From Methylobacterium gregans (GTDB lineage: Bacteria; Pseudomonadota; Alphaproteobacteria; Rhizobiales; Beijerinckiaceae), in assembly GCF_022179245.1 (NCBI RefSeq), contig NZ_BPQM01000104.1:1-43487 (forward strand): a stretch of 43,487 bases of DNA, in the 5' to 3' direction. This document shows positions 32,213 through 40,342 of this stretch, one piece after another. The first letter of the stretch is position 1; each line of letters opens with the position of its first letter. A program made the position numbers and the translations under genes. Under the pieces are notes generated by a model, which ran no database searches, had not been told where the DNA came from, and worked only from the letters and a program-made list of their open reading frames with translations.

Positions 32213-33397
32213 ATGGACGGCGTGCGGAATCGGTCCTGGTTCTGGAGCGAGCGATCCACCAGGGGCGCGGTGCCGGGGCTCGTGCTTCTGCTCGCCCTCG
32301 GCTCGGCCTGCGGGGCGCGGGCCGAGGCGGGGCGCATCGCCTCCGGCTTCGTTCTCGACGAGGCCCGGAACCGGCTCGGCCGGCCGGCTGGCGCCTTCGC
32401 GTGCCCGGACCCGGCCGCGCCGCTCGTCGACATGGCGCGCTTCCGCTCGCGCTACGATCCCAGGGACCCGACGCAGTCGCGTGTCGACCCGGAGCGCGAG
32501 CGCGCCGAGGCGGCGCGGGGCAGCCGTCTCGCGAGCTTCGGTAACACCATCGCCCATCTCTCCGACCGCGCGGTAACGGCCCGTCCGCGCGATCCGGAGA
32601 TCGCGCGCTGCGTCCTCCGGCACCTCGCGCACTGGGCGGAGGCCGGCGCGCTCCTCGGCAGCGCCACCGACAACGACGAGCTCGGCCGGCATCAGGCGGT
32701 GATGACACAGGCCTGGCAGCTCGCGACCTATGCGGCCGTGCTGCTCAAGGTCGGGCCGGAGGGGCTCGATCCCGGCGCGCTGGCGCGCACCCGGAACTGG
32801 ATCGGCCAGCTCGCCCGCTCGGTCGTCGCCGAGTATGCGGCCGACAACCAGTGGTCGCGCCACGGCGCCAACCACCTGTACTGGGCCGGGCTCGCGGTCG
32901 GCTACGCGGGCGCCGCCCTGCAGGATCCCGGCCTGCGGGACTTCGCCCTGCGGGCGCTTCGGCGCGGGCTCGCCGACATCGACGAGACCGGCGCCCTGCC
33001 GGCCGAGATCGCCCGGGGCAGCCGCGCCGCGATCTACCAGAACTTCGCGACCCTGCCGCTTGTCGCCCTGGTGCGCTTCGGGGACGCGAACGGCGTCGCG
33101 CTCTCCACGGCCGAGGAGCGGGCGCTCGACCGGCTCCTGGCCTTCGACGCGGCGCTCGCCCGCGACCCGGCCGCGCTGGAGGCGCGCACCGGCGTGCGGC
33201 AGGCCCCGGCCCGCGACCGGAGCTCGCTCGCTTGGATCGACGTCGTGCTGCCCCGCCTGCGCGGGCGCGACCCGGCCCGGGCGGCGGATCTCGAGGATCT
33301 GGCCGCACGCTTCGCGGCCCGTCCAGCTTGGCACGCCTTCCTGGGGGGCAATGCCGGGCTCGTCTACAACCCGGCCGACCAGAGACCGGAGCGCTGA
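32213..33397 (+). CDS. alginate lyase family protein (PL5-like)
   Basis: A 394-residue periplasmic protein with a signal segment (residues 18-38, RGAVPGLVLLLALGSACGAR). It matches AlgL-type poly(beta-D-mannuronate) lyases, which cut mannuronate polymers by beta-elimination. The catalytic set is conserved: Asn220-His221 in RHGANHLYWAGLAV, and Arg268 and Tyr275 in PAEIARGSRAAIYQNFATLP, with the same seven-residue spacing as in characterised PL5 enzymes. WIDVVLPRL and FLGGNAGLVYNPAD close the protein. In Pseudomonas, AlgL clears the periplasm of misrouted alginate; here it may trim the product of this locus. The ATG follows GGGAGAGGGAG. Confidence 0.85.
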   Translation: MDGVRNRSWFWSERSTRGAVPGLVLLLALGSACGARAEAGRIASGFVLDEARNRLGRPAGAFACPDPAAPLVDMARFRSRYDPRDPTQSRVDPERERAEAARGSRLASFGNTIAHLSDRAVTARPRDPEIARCVLRHLAHWAEAGALLGSATDNDELGRHQAVMTQAWQLATYAAVLLKVGPEGLDPGALARTRNWIGQLARSVVAEYAADNQWSRHGANHLYWAGLAVGYAGAALQDPGLRDFALRALRRGLADIDETGALPAEIARGSRAAIYQNFATLPLVALVRFGDANGVALSTAEERALDRLLAFDAALARDPAALEARTGVRQAPARDRSSLAWIDVVLPRLRGRDPARAADLEDLAARFAARPAWHAFLGGNAGLVYNPADQRPER

Positions 33398-33637
33398 GCC
33401 GGATGCGGCACTGGCGATCCGGGCTCGCGGCAGGCGGACCGGCAATCGAATCAATTGGCCGGCCGGCATTATCCTCTCCCTCACCAGCCCGGCTGCGGGA
33501 ATGGGAGCGCATGGAACAAGGTCGTAGCCCTTAAGATACAGGCAACGAATGCCTCCTAGCGTCCGAGTCGATACGAACGAAAACCACGGGATCTCGCCGC
33601 TGATCCGATTTCGTTCATCGATTAGGAAACTGGAGCC

Positions 33638-35572
33638 ATGTCTTCCCTCATCAGCGGCACGGCCGACGCGCTGCTCGACACCATCGCCGCCGCCAATCCG
33701 GGCCTTGCCGCCGTCGCGCGCCTTGCCGGAAGCGTCCCCGCCGCGTCCGTGACGGGCGGCCTGCGCTCGGTCGCGACGCTCGGCGCCGCGGACGGCTGCT
33801 ACTACAACGCCGCCCTCAAGACGCTCGTAGTCTACAAGGCCGGCGTCGTGCTCGACGGGATTGATTTCCGCGGCGCCAGCGTCCGCGTCGAGACCAATAA
33901 CGTGACGATCACCCGCTCGGCCTTCGACGCGTCGGTCGGCATGGCCGCGATCACCGGCGTCGCCGGTACCAGCGGGCTCACCGTCACGAACTCCACCTTC
34001 GACGGGCTGAAGCTCGACCGCGCCTACAACGACTTCATCATCGCCCAGGGGCGCAACACCACGATCACGGGCAACCGCTTCCTGAACGCCCCGAGCGACG
34101 CGGTCTACATCGAGAGCGGTACGGTCGCGAACAACTACTTCTCGGGCGGCGGCTACCAGACCGGCGCGCACGCGGACGCGATCTGGGTCGGCAAGACCAC
34201 GGGCCCGGTCACGATCACCGGCAACCTCGTCGACTGGCGCAGCAGGCCCGACGCCAAGGTCGAGACCAACAACGCCGTGCGGGTCACGGCCGAGATGGGG
34301 GCCACCACGGACGTCACGGTGAGCGGCAACGTCCTGCTCGGCGGAGCCTACACGGTCGCGGTCAGCGAGCTCGCCAACGACAAGGGTGCGATCAGCAACG
34401 TTCGCGTGACGAACAACGTCGTGGCCGCGGGGCTCTACGGACCGCTCGACCTCGTCACGCAACCGCCGGGCCTCGTCTACACCGGCAACGCCAACGCGAC
34501 CGGACTCGGCCTGGCGCTCGCCGCGGCCACCGGTCCCGGCGTGGCGGAACTCCTCGCCGGCACCCGCGCCGTCATCGGCACGGCGGGCGCCGACGCGCTC
34601 GTCGGCGGTGAGGGACGCGACTTCGTCCAGGGCGGCGGCGGCCAGGACTGGGTCTCGGCCGGCGCGGGCGACGACGTGATCGAGGGGGGCGCCGGGCGCG
34701 ACTACCTCGCGGGCGGTGCCGGCAAGGACGTCTTCCTCTACCGCGGCCTCGATGTCGGCCGCGACCTGATCAGCGATTTCGAGCACGGCCGCGACCGCCT
34801 CGACCTCGCGGAGTTGCCCGGCGCGCCGAGGCAGGCCGCAGCCTGGATCTGGCTCGGCTCCGAGCGCTTCACCGGCGCTGCCTGGCAGCTGCGCAGCGTG
34901 GCCACAGCCACCGGCACCACCCTGCTTCAGCTCGACGCCGACGGCGACCAGAAGACCGATCTCGAGATCGAGTTCAGCGGCCAACACAGCTTCTCGGCCG
35001 CCGACTTCATCCTGGGCACCGCCGCAGGCCCGGCCACCGCGCACCCCGCGGTTCCCCCCGTCACGGCCCCGGTCGCCGCGGAGCCGGTCGTCCCGGCCCT
35101 GCCGCTCGTGCTCGGCACCGACGGCAACGACGTCATCGCGCGCACCGGCAGCGAGGCCGTGCGCGTGGTCGCTGGCGCCGGGGGCGACAGCATCCGGACG
35201 GGCTCGGGCGACGACGTGATCGTCGGCCAGGGCGGCAAGGACATCATCGCGACGGGTGCGGGCCGCGACCGGATCGTCTACGAGCGGGCCGGCGACAGCA
35301 CTGTCTCGGCCCGCGACTACATCACCGACTTCGCGGTCGGCAGCGACCTGATCGATCTCTCGGCCCTGTCCGGCTCCGCGGCCGGGTCGGGGGCCAAGCT
35401 CGACTGGATCGGCCGCAACGCCTTCTCGGGCCAAGCGGGTGAGCTGCGCTTCACCGGCACGGCCGGCGGCAGCACCCTGATCCAGGCGGATCTCGACGGC
35501 GACCGCACGGCTGATTTCGCGATCGAGCTGGCCGGCCAGAAGGATCTGACCGCCGCGAGCTTCGTGCTCTGA
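33638..35572 (+). CDS. parallel beta-helix protein with two RTX modules
   Basis: A 644-residue protein without a Sec signal. Residues 60-290 form a right-handed parallel beta-helix (GIDFRGASVRVETNNVTITR, GLTVTNSTFDGLKL, GRNTTITGNRFLNAPSDAVY, VTITGNLVDWRSRPDAK). Residues 315-365 hold glycine/aspartate nonapeptides (GGGGQDWVSAGAGDDVIEGG) followed by a serralysin-type domain (DLISDFEHGRDRLDLAELPG). After a Pro/Val-rich linker, the RTX-plus-domain unit repeats (490-644). Such proteins leave by type I secretion and fold with calcium outside. AlgE mannuronan epimerases have the same build, but their YG(F/I)DPH(D/E) site is absent; GAHADAIWVG is the most enzyme-like motif. The ATG has GGAG upstream. 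Confidence 0.88.
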   Translation: MSSLISGTADALLDTIAAANPGLAAVARLAGSVPAASVTGGLRSVATLGAADGCYYNAALKTLVVYKAGVVLDGIDFRGASVRVETNNVTITRSAFDASVGMAAITGVAGTSGLTVTNSTFDGLKLDRAYNDFIIAQGRNTTITGNRFLNAPSDAVYIESGTVANNYFSGGGYQTGAHADAIWVGKTTGPVTITGNLVDWRSRPDAKVETNNAVRVTAEMGATTDVTVSGNVLLGGAYTVAVSELANDKGAISNVRVTNNVVAAGLYGPLDLVTQPPGLVYTGNANATGLGLALAAATGPGVAELLAGTRAVIGTAGADALVGGEGRDFVQGGGGQDWVSAGAGDDVIEGGAGRDYLAGGAGKDVFLYRGLDVGRDLISDFEHGRDRLDLAELPGAPRQAAAWIWLGSERFTGAAWQLRSVATATGTTLLQLDADGDQKTDLEIEFSGQHSFSAADFILGTAAGPATAHPAVPPVTAPVAAEPVVPALPLVLGTDGNDVIARTGSEAVRVVAGAGGDSIRTGSGDDVIVGQGGKDIIATGAGRDRIVYERAGDSTVSARDYITDFAVGSDLIDLSALSGSAAGSGAKLDWIGRNAFSGQAGELRFTGTAGGSTLIQADLDGDRTADFAIELAGQKDLTAASFVL

Positions 35573-35579
35573 CCCGGCC

Positions 35580-35612
35580 GCGGCGGCTGCCGGGCCGCCC
35601 GGTCGCCGCCGC
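35580..35612. terminator. nested GC hairpin between convergent genes
   Basis: GCGGCGGC and GCCGCCGC enclose a second stem, CCGGG/CCCGG, with a 3-base loop. It lies 7 bases after the beta-helix gene stop and 21 bases before the end of the opposing glycosyltransferase gene. There is no T-run, so it may work poorly or only with Rho. Confidence 0.5.
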
Positions 35613-35633
35613 CCGGCGCGCTCGGCCGCCCGC

Positions 35634-36878
35634 TCACGCACGCCGGGACGCCTCCCTGGCCGGGTCGAGCGCCCCAGGCAGCGCGGTCGCGATCGGCTGC
35701 GGGCCGAGCAGCCGGGCATAGGCCGCCAGGAGCTTGGGCTCCTCGTACTGCCAGGCGAGCTGCTCGCGCACGCGGCGGCGCCCGAACGCGCCCATCCGCG
35801 CGCGCCGCTCCGGATCATCGAGCAGTTCGAGGACCTTGTCGCCGAAATCGGCCGGGACGGTGTTGCGCGCGTAGAGCGAAGCGTCCTGCGCGGAGAAGCG
35901 TCCCTCCGTCAGGTCGAACTGCACGATCGGCTTGCCGAGCGCCATGTACTCCATAATCTTGTTCATGGTGGACTTGTCGTTCATCGCGTTCGGCCGGTCG
36001 GGATTCACGCAGACGTCCGACGAGGCAAGCGCGCTGAACAGCGTCGCGTCCGGGACCCGGCCCGTGAAGGTGACGTGATCGGCCATGCCCATCGCGGCGC
36101 AGGCCGCCTCCGTCTCGGCGAGTGCGGGCCCGCCGCCGACCACGACGAACTGCACGTCGTGCCGCCCGCGGACCTCGACCACGTGGCGGACCGCCTCCAG
36201 CAGCAGGTCGAGCCCCTCCTGCTGGCCGATCACGCCCACATAGCCGACGAGGTAGCGCCGCCCCTTGCGCCAGGCCGGGTCCGGCGGCGGCTCCTGGATG
36301 CGCGCGAGGTTGGGCCCCGAGCGGACGACGTGGACCCGCTCCGGCTCCATGCCGCCGCGCTCGATCGCGATCTGCCGGTAGGAGTTGTTGGTGGCCAGCG
36401 ACACGTCCGCGACCCGGAAGGTCAGCCTTTCGACGAGCAGCATCAGGCGCCAGCCCCAGTCCCGGCGGCCGAACTTGGCCTCGTAGAGCTCGGGGTTGAT
36501 GTCGTGATGATCGAAGAGGAACTTCTTGCCGAAGAGCTTGTAGAAGCCGCCGATGAGGAAGATCAGGTCCGGCGGGTTGCAGGCGTGGATCGCGTCGAAG
36601 CCGCGCTCGCGCAGGACCCTGAGGCTGAGGACGAACTCCCAGAACAGGGCGCTGGCGTATTCCACCAGATAGCCTGCCGCGCCGTGCCCCTCGTGCGGCA
36701 GCGGGTGCCGGTAGACGTGGATGCCGTCGATCTCGGCGTAGCGCGCCTCGGCGTCGCGCCCGGTCGGGCAGATCACCGAGACGGTGTGGCCCGCCCGGTG
36801 GAGAGCCGTCGCCTCCGACCAGACCCGACGGTCGAAGGGGACGGGCAGGTTCTCGACGATGATGAGGATGCGGGCCAT
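35634..36878 (-). CDS. glycosyltransferase family 4 protein
   Basis: A 414-residue GT-B enzyme. The N-terminal domain begins ARILIIVENLPVPFDRRVWS and has FDAIHACNPPDLIFLIGGFY and FLFDHHDINPELYEAKFG. The C-terminal nucleotide-sugar domain has VGYVGVIGQQEGLDLLLEAV, VVVGGGPALAETEAACAAMG and MNKIMEYMALGKPIVQFDLT, with the catalytic Glu region. It resembles cytoplasmic EPS glycosyltransferases of the WcaI/WbuB type. It lies 14 bases behind algD, and one transcript for both is likely, so the sugar it transfers may be GDP-mannuronate or a neighbour in the repeat unit. That is inference from position only. Confidence 0.93.
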   Translation of the reverse strand: MARILIIVENLPVPFDRRVWSEATALHRAGHTVSVICPTGRDAEARYAEIDGIHVYRHPLPHEGHGAAGYLVEYASALFWEFVLSLRVLRERGFDAIHACNPPDLIFLIGGFYKLFGKKFLFDHHDINPELYEAKFGRRDWGWRLMLLVERLTFRVADVSLATNNSYRQIAIERGGMEPERVHVVRSGPNLARIQEPPPDPAWRKGRRYLVGYVGVIGQQEGLDLLLEAVRHVVEVRGRHDVQFVVVGGGPALAETEAACAAMGMADHVTFTGRVPDATLFSALASSDVCVNPDRPNAMNDKSTMNKIMEYMALGKPIVQFDLTEGRFSAQDASLYARNTVPADFGDKVLELLDDPERRARMGAFGRRRVREQLAWQYEEPKLLAAYARLLGPQPIATALPGALDPAREASRRA

Positions 36879-36892
36879 CTGGCGACGGCCCC

Positions 36893-38206
36893 CTACCAGA
36901 GGAACCCGTCGTAGCGCTCGCCAAGCGCCTCGGCCTCAGCGAGGCGGGCGAAGTCGAGCACGCGCTGGCCCGGCCGGATCCGGTCGACGGCGTCGCGGTA
37001 TTCCGGGGCGTTGGCCGTGACGACCACGCTGTCGGTCCCCGCAAGCGCCTCCTCGAGGTTGTCGACCATCAGCTCGGCCACGTGCGGGATCACCCCGTAC
37101 AGGTAGCTGCGGTTGGCGCCCGTCAGCTTAGCGAGCTCGACGTTGCGGTCGAACACCTTGATCTGGCAGCCCTTGCCCAGCAGGCGCTCGATCATGTCGA
37201 GATAGGGGCTCTCGCGCAGGTCGTCGGTGCCGGCCTTGAAGCTGAAGCCCAGGAAGCAGACGCTGCGGGCGCCCGAATCCAGGATCCAGTCGATGCCGCG
37301 CTCGATCTGCTCGCGGTTCGAGCGGGCGATGTTGGCGATCACCGGCAGGTCGAGGTCGCGCGAGACGGCGTGGTGGGCGAGCGCGCGGGTGTCCTTGGGC
37401 AGGCAGGAGCCGCCGAAGGCGAAGCCCGGCTTCAGGTAGGCCTTCGAGATGTTGAGCTTGGTGTCGGCACAGAACATCTCCATCAGCCGGTGGCTGTCGA
37501 TGCCCTCCTTCTTGCAGATCGCGCCGATCTCGTTGCCGAACGTGACCTTCAGGGCGTGCCAGACGTTGTCGGCGTACTTCGCCATCTCGGCGATCTCGAG
37601 ACTTGTGCGGAAGACCGGTCCCGGCAGGCCGTCGTAGAGCGCGACGAGGCGTTCAGCGGTCTCGGGATCGACCTCGCCGATGACGGTCTTGGGCGGGTCG
37701 TAGAAGTCCGTGACCGCGGTTCCCTCGCGCATGAATTCTGGATTGCTCGCGAGCCCGAACCGCTCCCCCGCGCGGCCACCCGATTCCGACTCCAGGATCG
37801 GCAGCACCCGGCCCCGCACGGTCCCGGGCAGGACGGTCGAGCGCACCACAACCGAGTGGTAGGTGTTCTTGCGCGCGATCGCCCGGCCGATCTGGCGCGC
37901 CACGCCCTCGACCGCCCGGGTGTCGAGCGAGCCGTTCGGCCGGCTCGGCGTGCCGACGCAGATCAGCGAGAGGTCCGTCTCCCGCGCGGCCTCCTCGACG
38001 TCGAGGGTTGCCCGCAGGCGTCCGCCCGAGACCGCGTCGGCAACGTATTCGGCCACATCGCGCTCCACGATCGGCGCATGCCCGCGCGACATCAGGTCGA
38101 CCTTGGTCTCGTTGAGATCGACCCCCACCACGTTGTGGCCCATATGCGCGAGACAGGCCGAGCACACGGTGCCGACATACCCGAGGCCGAATACACTGAC
38201 GTTCAT
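36893..38206 (-). CDS. algD: GDP-mannose 6-dehydrogenase
   Basis: A 437-residue enzyme that oxidises GDP-mannose to GDP-mannuronate with two NAD+. The N-terminal Rossmann fold is MNVSVFGLGYVGTVCSACLA. SNPEFMREGTAV and NISKAYLKPGFAFGGSCLPK follow, placing the catalytic thiol at Cys268, the same number as in Pseudomonas AlgD. FSFKAGTDDLRESPYLDMIE also matches. These residues and the AlgD-like ends favour GDP-mannose over UDP-glucose as substrate, though the two dehydrogenases are related. The ATG follows AAGGA with a nine-base spacer. It heads an operon with the GT4 gene. Confidence 0.93.
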   Translation of the reverse strand: MNVSVFGLGYVGTVCSACLAHMGHNVVGVDLNETKVDLMSRGHAPIVERDVAEYVADAVSGGRLRATLDVEEAARETDLSLICVGTPSRPNGSLDTRAVEGVARQIGRAIARKNTYHSVVVRSTVLPGTVRGRVLPILESESGGRAGERFGLASNPEFMREGTAVTDFYDPPKTVIGEVDPETAERLVALYDGLPGPVFRTSLEIAEMAKYADNVWHALKVTFGNEIGAICKKEGIDSHRLMEMFCADTKLNISKAYLKPGFAFGGSCLPKDTRALAHHAVSRDLDLPVIANIARSNREQIERGIDWILDSGARSVCFLGFSFKAGTDDLRESPYLDMIERLLGKGCQIKVFDRNVELAKLTGANRSYLYGVIPHVAELMVDNLEEALAGTDSVVVTANAPEYRDAVDRIRPGQRVLDFARLAEAEALGERYDGFLW

Positions 38207-38805
38207 GCCGGGAAGTCCTTCTGCTAAACTGGGGCCTCGGACGAGCGGGAATGCAGCCAGAGCCCCCTGCCGGGGCGGCGCTAAGCAAGACATTTCATGG
38301 CGGAATTAGTGCTTAGGAGCGCTTGTATTGCAGTGCGTTAACCATGCCTATGCGTGATGCGGATCGTCAATTCCTTCGTTAAGGAATTGCTAATCATGGC
38401 CTGCGCAAAATTTTGCCATTTTCCTGGGTTGCGAGACGTCGTTGCCGGCACTCATCTCGCAGCTGCAATAGGCTGACTCCGAGCCGCGAGCGGCCCCACC
38501 CCGCTCCTGTTCGCCCGCGCTCGCATCGGCAGCACGGGCCTCCCGCACATGCGCCATTGCACGGCTTTCGAGGATTTCTGCCGCGGCAATTCCCTCTACG
38601 CGGCAGGTCTAGTGGCTCTCTGGGAAACACCACCGACGGTATCCCGATACAAGGTGCCTCCGGCCCAACAAGTCTCCGCAACTACATTCGTAGATATGTC
38701 TAAAATTTGACCTTTCGGTTCTCCGAGGCGCCGTTAACATCCGGAGCGTTGTGCACTGCCGCGTAGGACGGGCCCTGCGCCCCAGGACAGCAAAGGCTCA
38801 GGCGC
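38207..38805. other. 599-base divergent intergenic region of the polysaccharide locus
   Basis: No gene is supported here on either strand: small open frames lack ribosome sites and similarity. It separates algD (leftward) from the initiating transferase (rightward) and should hold both promoters. The stretches 38340-38420 and 38690-38720 are AT-rich, and an inverted repeat lies at 38368-38389. Confidence 0.55.
38368..38389. promoter_or_regulatory. 9-bp inverted repeat upstream of algD
   Basis: CAATTCCTT and AAGGAATTG form a perfect 9-bp inverted repeat around CGTT, 162 bases upstream of the algD ATG. It is not followed by T residues, so a terminator is unlikely, and its AT content stands out. 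It may be a regulator site or an RNA hairpin in a leader. Confidence 0.5.
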
Positions 38806-40260
38806 ATGGCACTTTCGGTCGAGGATGTTCAGCAAGCAGCCTTCCGGCTCGATCCCTCGAGCCAGCGCGAGCCCGCCGGCCACATCCCCGTGCCCATCCT
38901 GTGCGCCGTGGCGGCGTTTGCCGACTGGATCGCGATCACCTCCAGCGCCTGGCTTGCCGGGCTTGCCTACAGGGGTTTGACGACGATGCCGGCGATCAGC
39001 GGCCGGGATACCGATCTGGCGGCGGGCGCAGTCTTCGCCTCTCTCTACGTCCTGAGGATGAACGGGCGGGGGCACTACGCCATCGAGCGCCTCACGGCCC
39101 GGTCGATCTTCGTATCCGACATGGCGTCAGCCTGGGCGATTGTGATCGGAATCTGTGCGGGGCTCGCTTTCCTCCTGAAGATCGGCGGCGACGTCTCGCG
39201 CGGCTTCTTCCTCATCTTCGCGGTGGCGGGGCTCGCCGCGGTGGCCGGGATTCGGGTCGGCGCGCAGCGGGTGTGCCGACGCGCGGTCGATTCCAGAATG
39301 ATAGCCGACCGCCGCGTCCTGCTCTTGGGTGAGCGGGCCGAGGTGGGAAGCCACGGCCTACACCGGCGTCTGCGCGAGTCCGGCTACAGGGTCATCGACA
39401 CGCTACCCTGCGAATTCCGCTCGAAATCCGAGGTCTCCGCCTGCGCCGCCGAGGCGATCCGCCGCTCGCGCAGCGAGCCGGTGGAGGAGATCCTGATCTG
39501 CGTGAACTGGTCGCGCGTCCACGACCTCGAGAACCTGCTGCAGTGTTTGCGCATCCTGCCGCTGCCGGCGCTGGTGCTCGCCGACCACAAGGTCCGCAAC
39601 CTGCTCGCCAAGCCCGTCACCCGGGTCGGGTCCGTGCTGGCGCTGGAGGTGCAGCGCAGCCCGCTGAGCCTCGGCGAGCAGGCGGCCAAGCGCGCCCTCG
39701 ACTTCGCGCTCTCCGCGTTCGCCCTCTTCCTGCTCTCTCCTCTGCTCGTCCTCGTCGCCGCGGCGGTGCGGCTGGAGAGCCCCGGTCCGGCGCTGTTCCG
39801 GCAGACACGGATCGGCTTCAGCGGCCGCCGCTTCCAGATCTACAAGTTCCGCTCGATGCGCGTGCAGGACGACGGTCCGGTGATCCGACAGGCCACCCGC
39901 GACGACCGGCGCGTCACCCGGATCGGACGCCTGCTGCGCCGCACCAGCATCGACGAGCTGCCGCAGCTCCTCAACGTCCTGCGGGGCGACATGTCCCTCG
40001 TCGGCCCGCGCCCCCACGCGCTCGCGCACGACGACCAGTATACGAGTGTGATCGCGCCCTACGCCTACCGGCACCACGTGAAGCCCGGCATCACCGGGCT
40101 GGCCCAGGTCAACAAGTGCCGCGGCGAGACCGAGACCGTCGACAAGATGGCCCGGCGCGTCTCCTACGACATCCAGTACATCAACCGCTGGAGCATCTGG
40201 CTGGACCTGCGGATCATCCTGCTGACCGCCGTCCAGGTCTTCAAGCACGACGCCTACTAG
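38806..40260 (+). CDS. polyprenyl-phosphate hexose-1-phosphate transferase (initiating enzyme)
   Basis: A 484-residue protein of the polyisoprenyl-phosphate phosphoglycosyltransferase family (WcaJ/ExoY type), which starts repeat-unit assembly on undecaprenyl phosphate in the inner membrane. Several hydrophobic segments fill residues 28-150, followed by a cytoplasmic CoA-binding-like part. The catalytic domain starts at AAKRALDFALSAFALFLLSP and has FRQTRIGFSGRRFQIYKFRS, RRTSIDELPQLLNVLRGDMS, LVGPRPHAL and HHVKPGITGLAQVN. It is full length. It heads a plus-strand run with the polymerase-like gene and the chain-length gene, and it diverges from algD. Confidence 0.94.
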   Translation: MALSVEDVQQAAFRLDPSSQREPAGHIPVPILCAVAAFADWIAITSSAWLAGLAYRGLTTMPAISGRDTDLAAGAVFASLYVLRMNGRGHYAIERLTARSIFVSDMASAWAIVIGICAGLAFLLKIGGDVSRGFFLIFAVAGLAAVAGIRVGAQRVCRRAVDSRMIADRRVLLLGERAEVGSHGLHRRLRESGYRVIDTLPCEFRSKSEVSACAAEAIRRSRSEPVEEILICVNWSRVHDLENLLQCLRILPLPALVLADHKVRNLLAKPVTRVGSVLALEVQRSPLSLGEQAAKRALDFALSAFALFLLSPLLVLVAAAVRLESPGPALFRQTRIGFSGRRFQIYKFRSMRVQDDGPVIRQATRDDRRVTRIGRLLRRTSIDELPQLLNVLRGDMSLVGPRPHALAHDDQYTSVIAPYAYRHHVKPGITGLAQVNKCRGETETVDKMARRVSYDIQYINRWSIWLDLRIILLTAVQVFKHDAY

Positions 40261-40342
40261 GATCTCCGCGCCCCGCGCGGCTCAGCCCCCGCTGCCGGGC
40301 CGATCCGAGCCGCTGCTCCCACCGCCCGCCGAGGAGACGTTC

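Noticed and set aside
33638..35572. Calling the beta-helix/RTX protein a mannuronan C5-epimerase
   Set aside because: The domain order fits, but the characteristic YG(F/I)DPH(D/E) active-site motif is not in the sequence.
32132..35818. A 1228-codon minus-strand open frame covering the lyase and beta-helix genes
   Set aside because: It is antisense to two genes with clear families and ribosome sites. Its product is a low-complexity Arg/Gly/Ala/Glu sequence, as expected for a GC-rich shadow frame.
36893..38206. Calling the dehydrogenase a UDP-glucose 6-dehydrogenase
   Set aside because: Cys268 numbering, the PGFAFGGSCLPK context and the overall match to AlgD favour GDP-mannose, although the two families are related.
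38394..38703. Two overlapping open frames in the algD upstream gap
   Set aside because: Cys/Arg-rich, low-complexity products on opposite strands without ribosome sites; more likely regulatory DNA.
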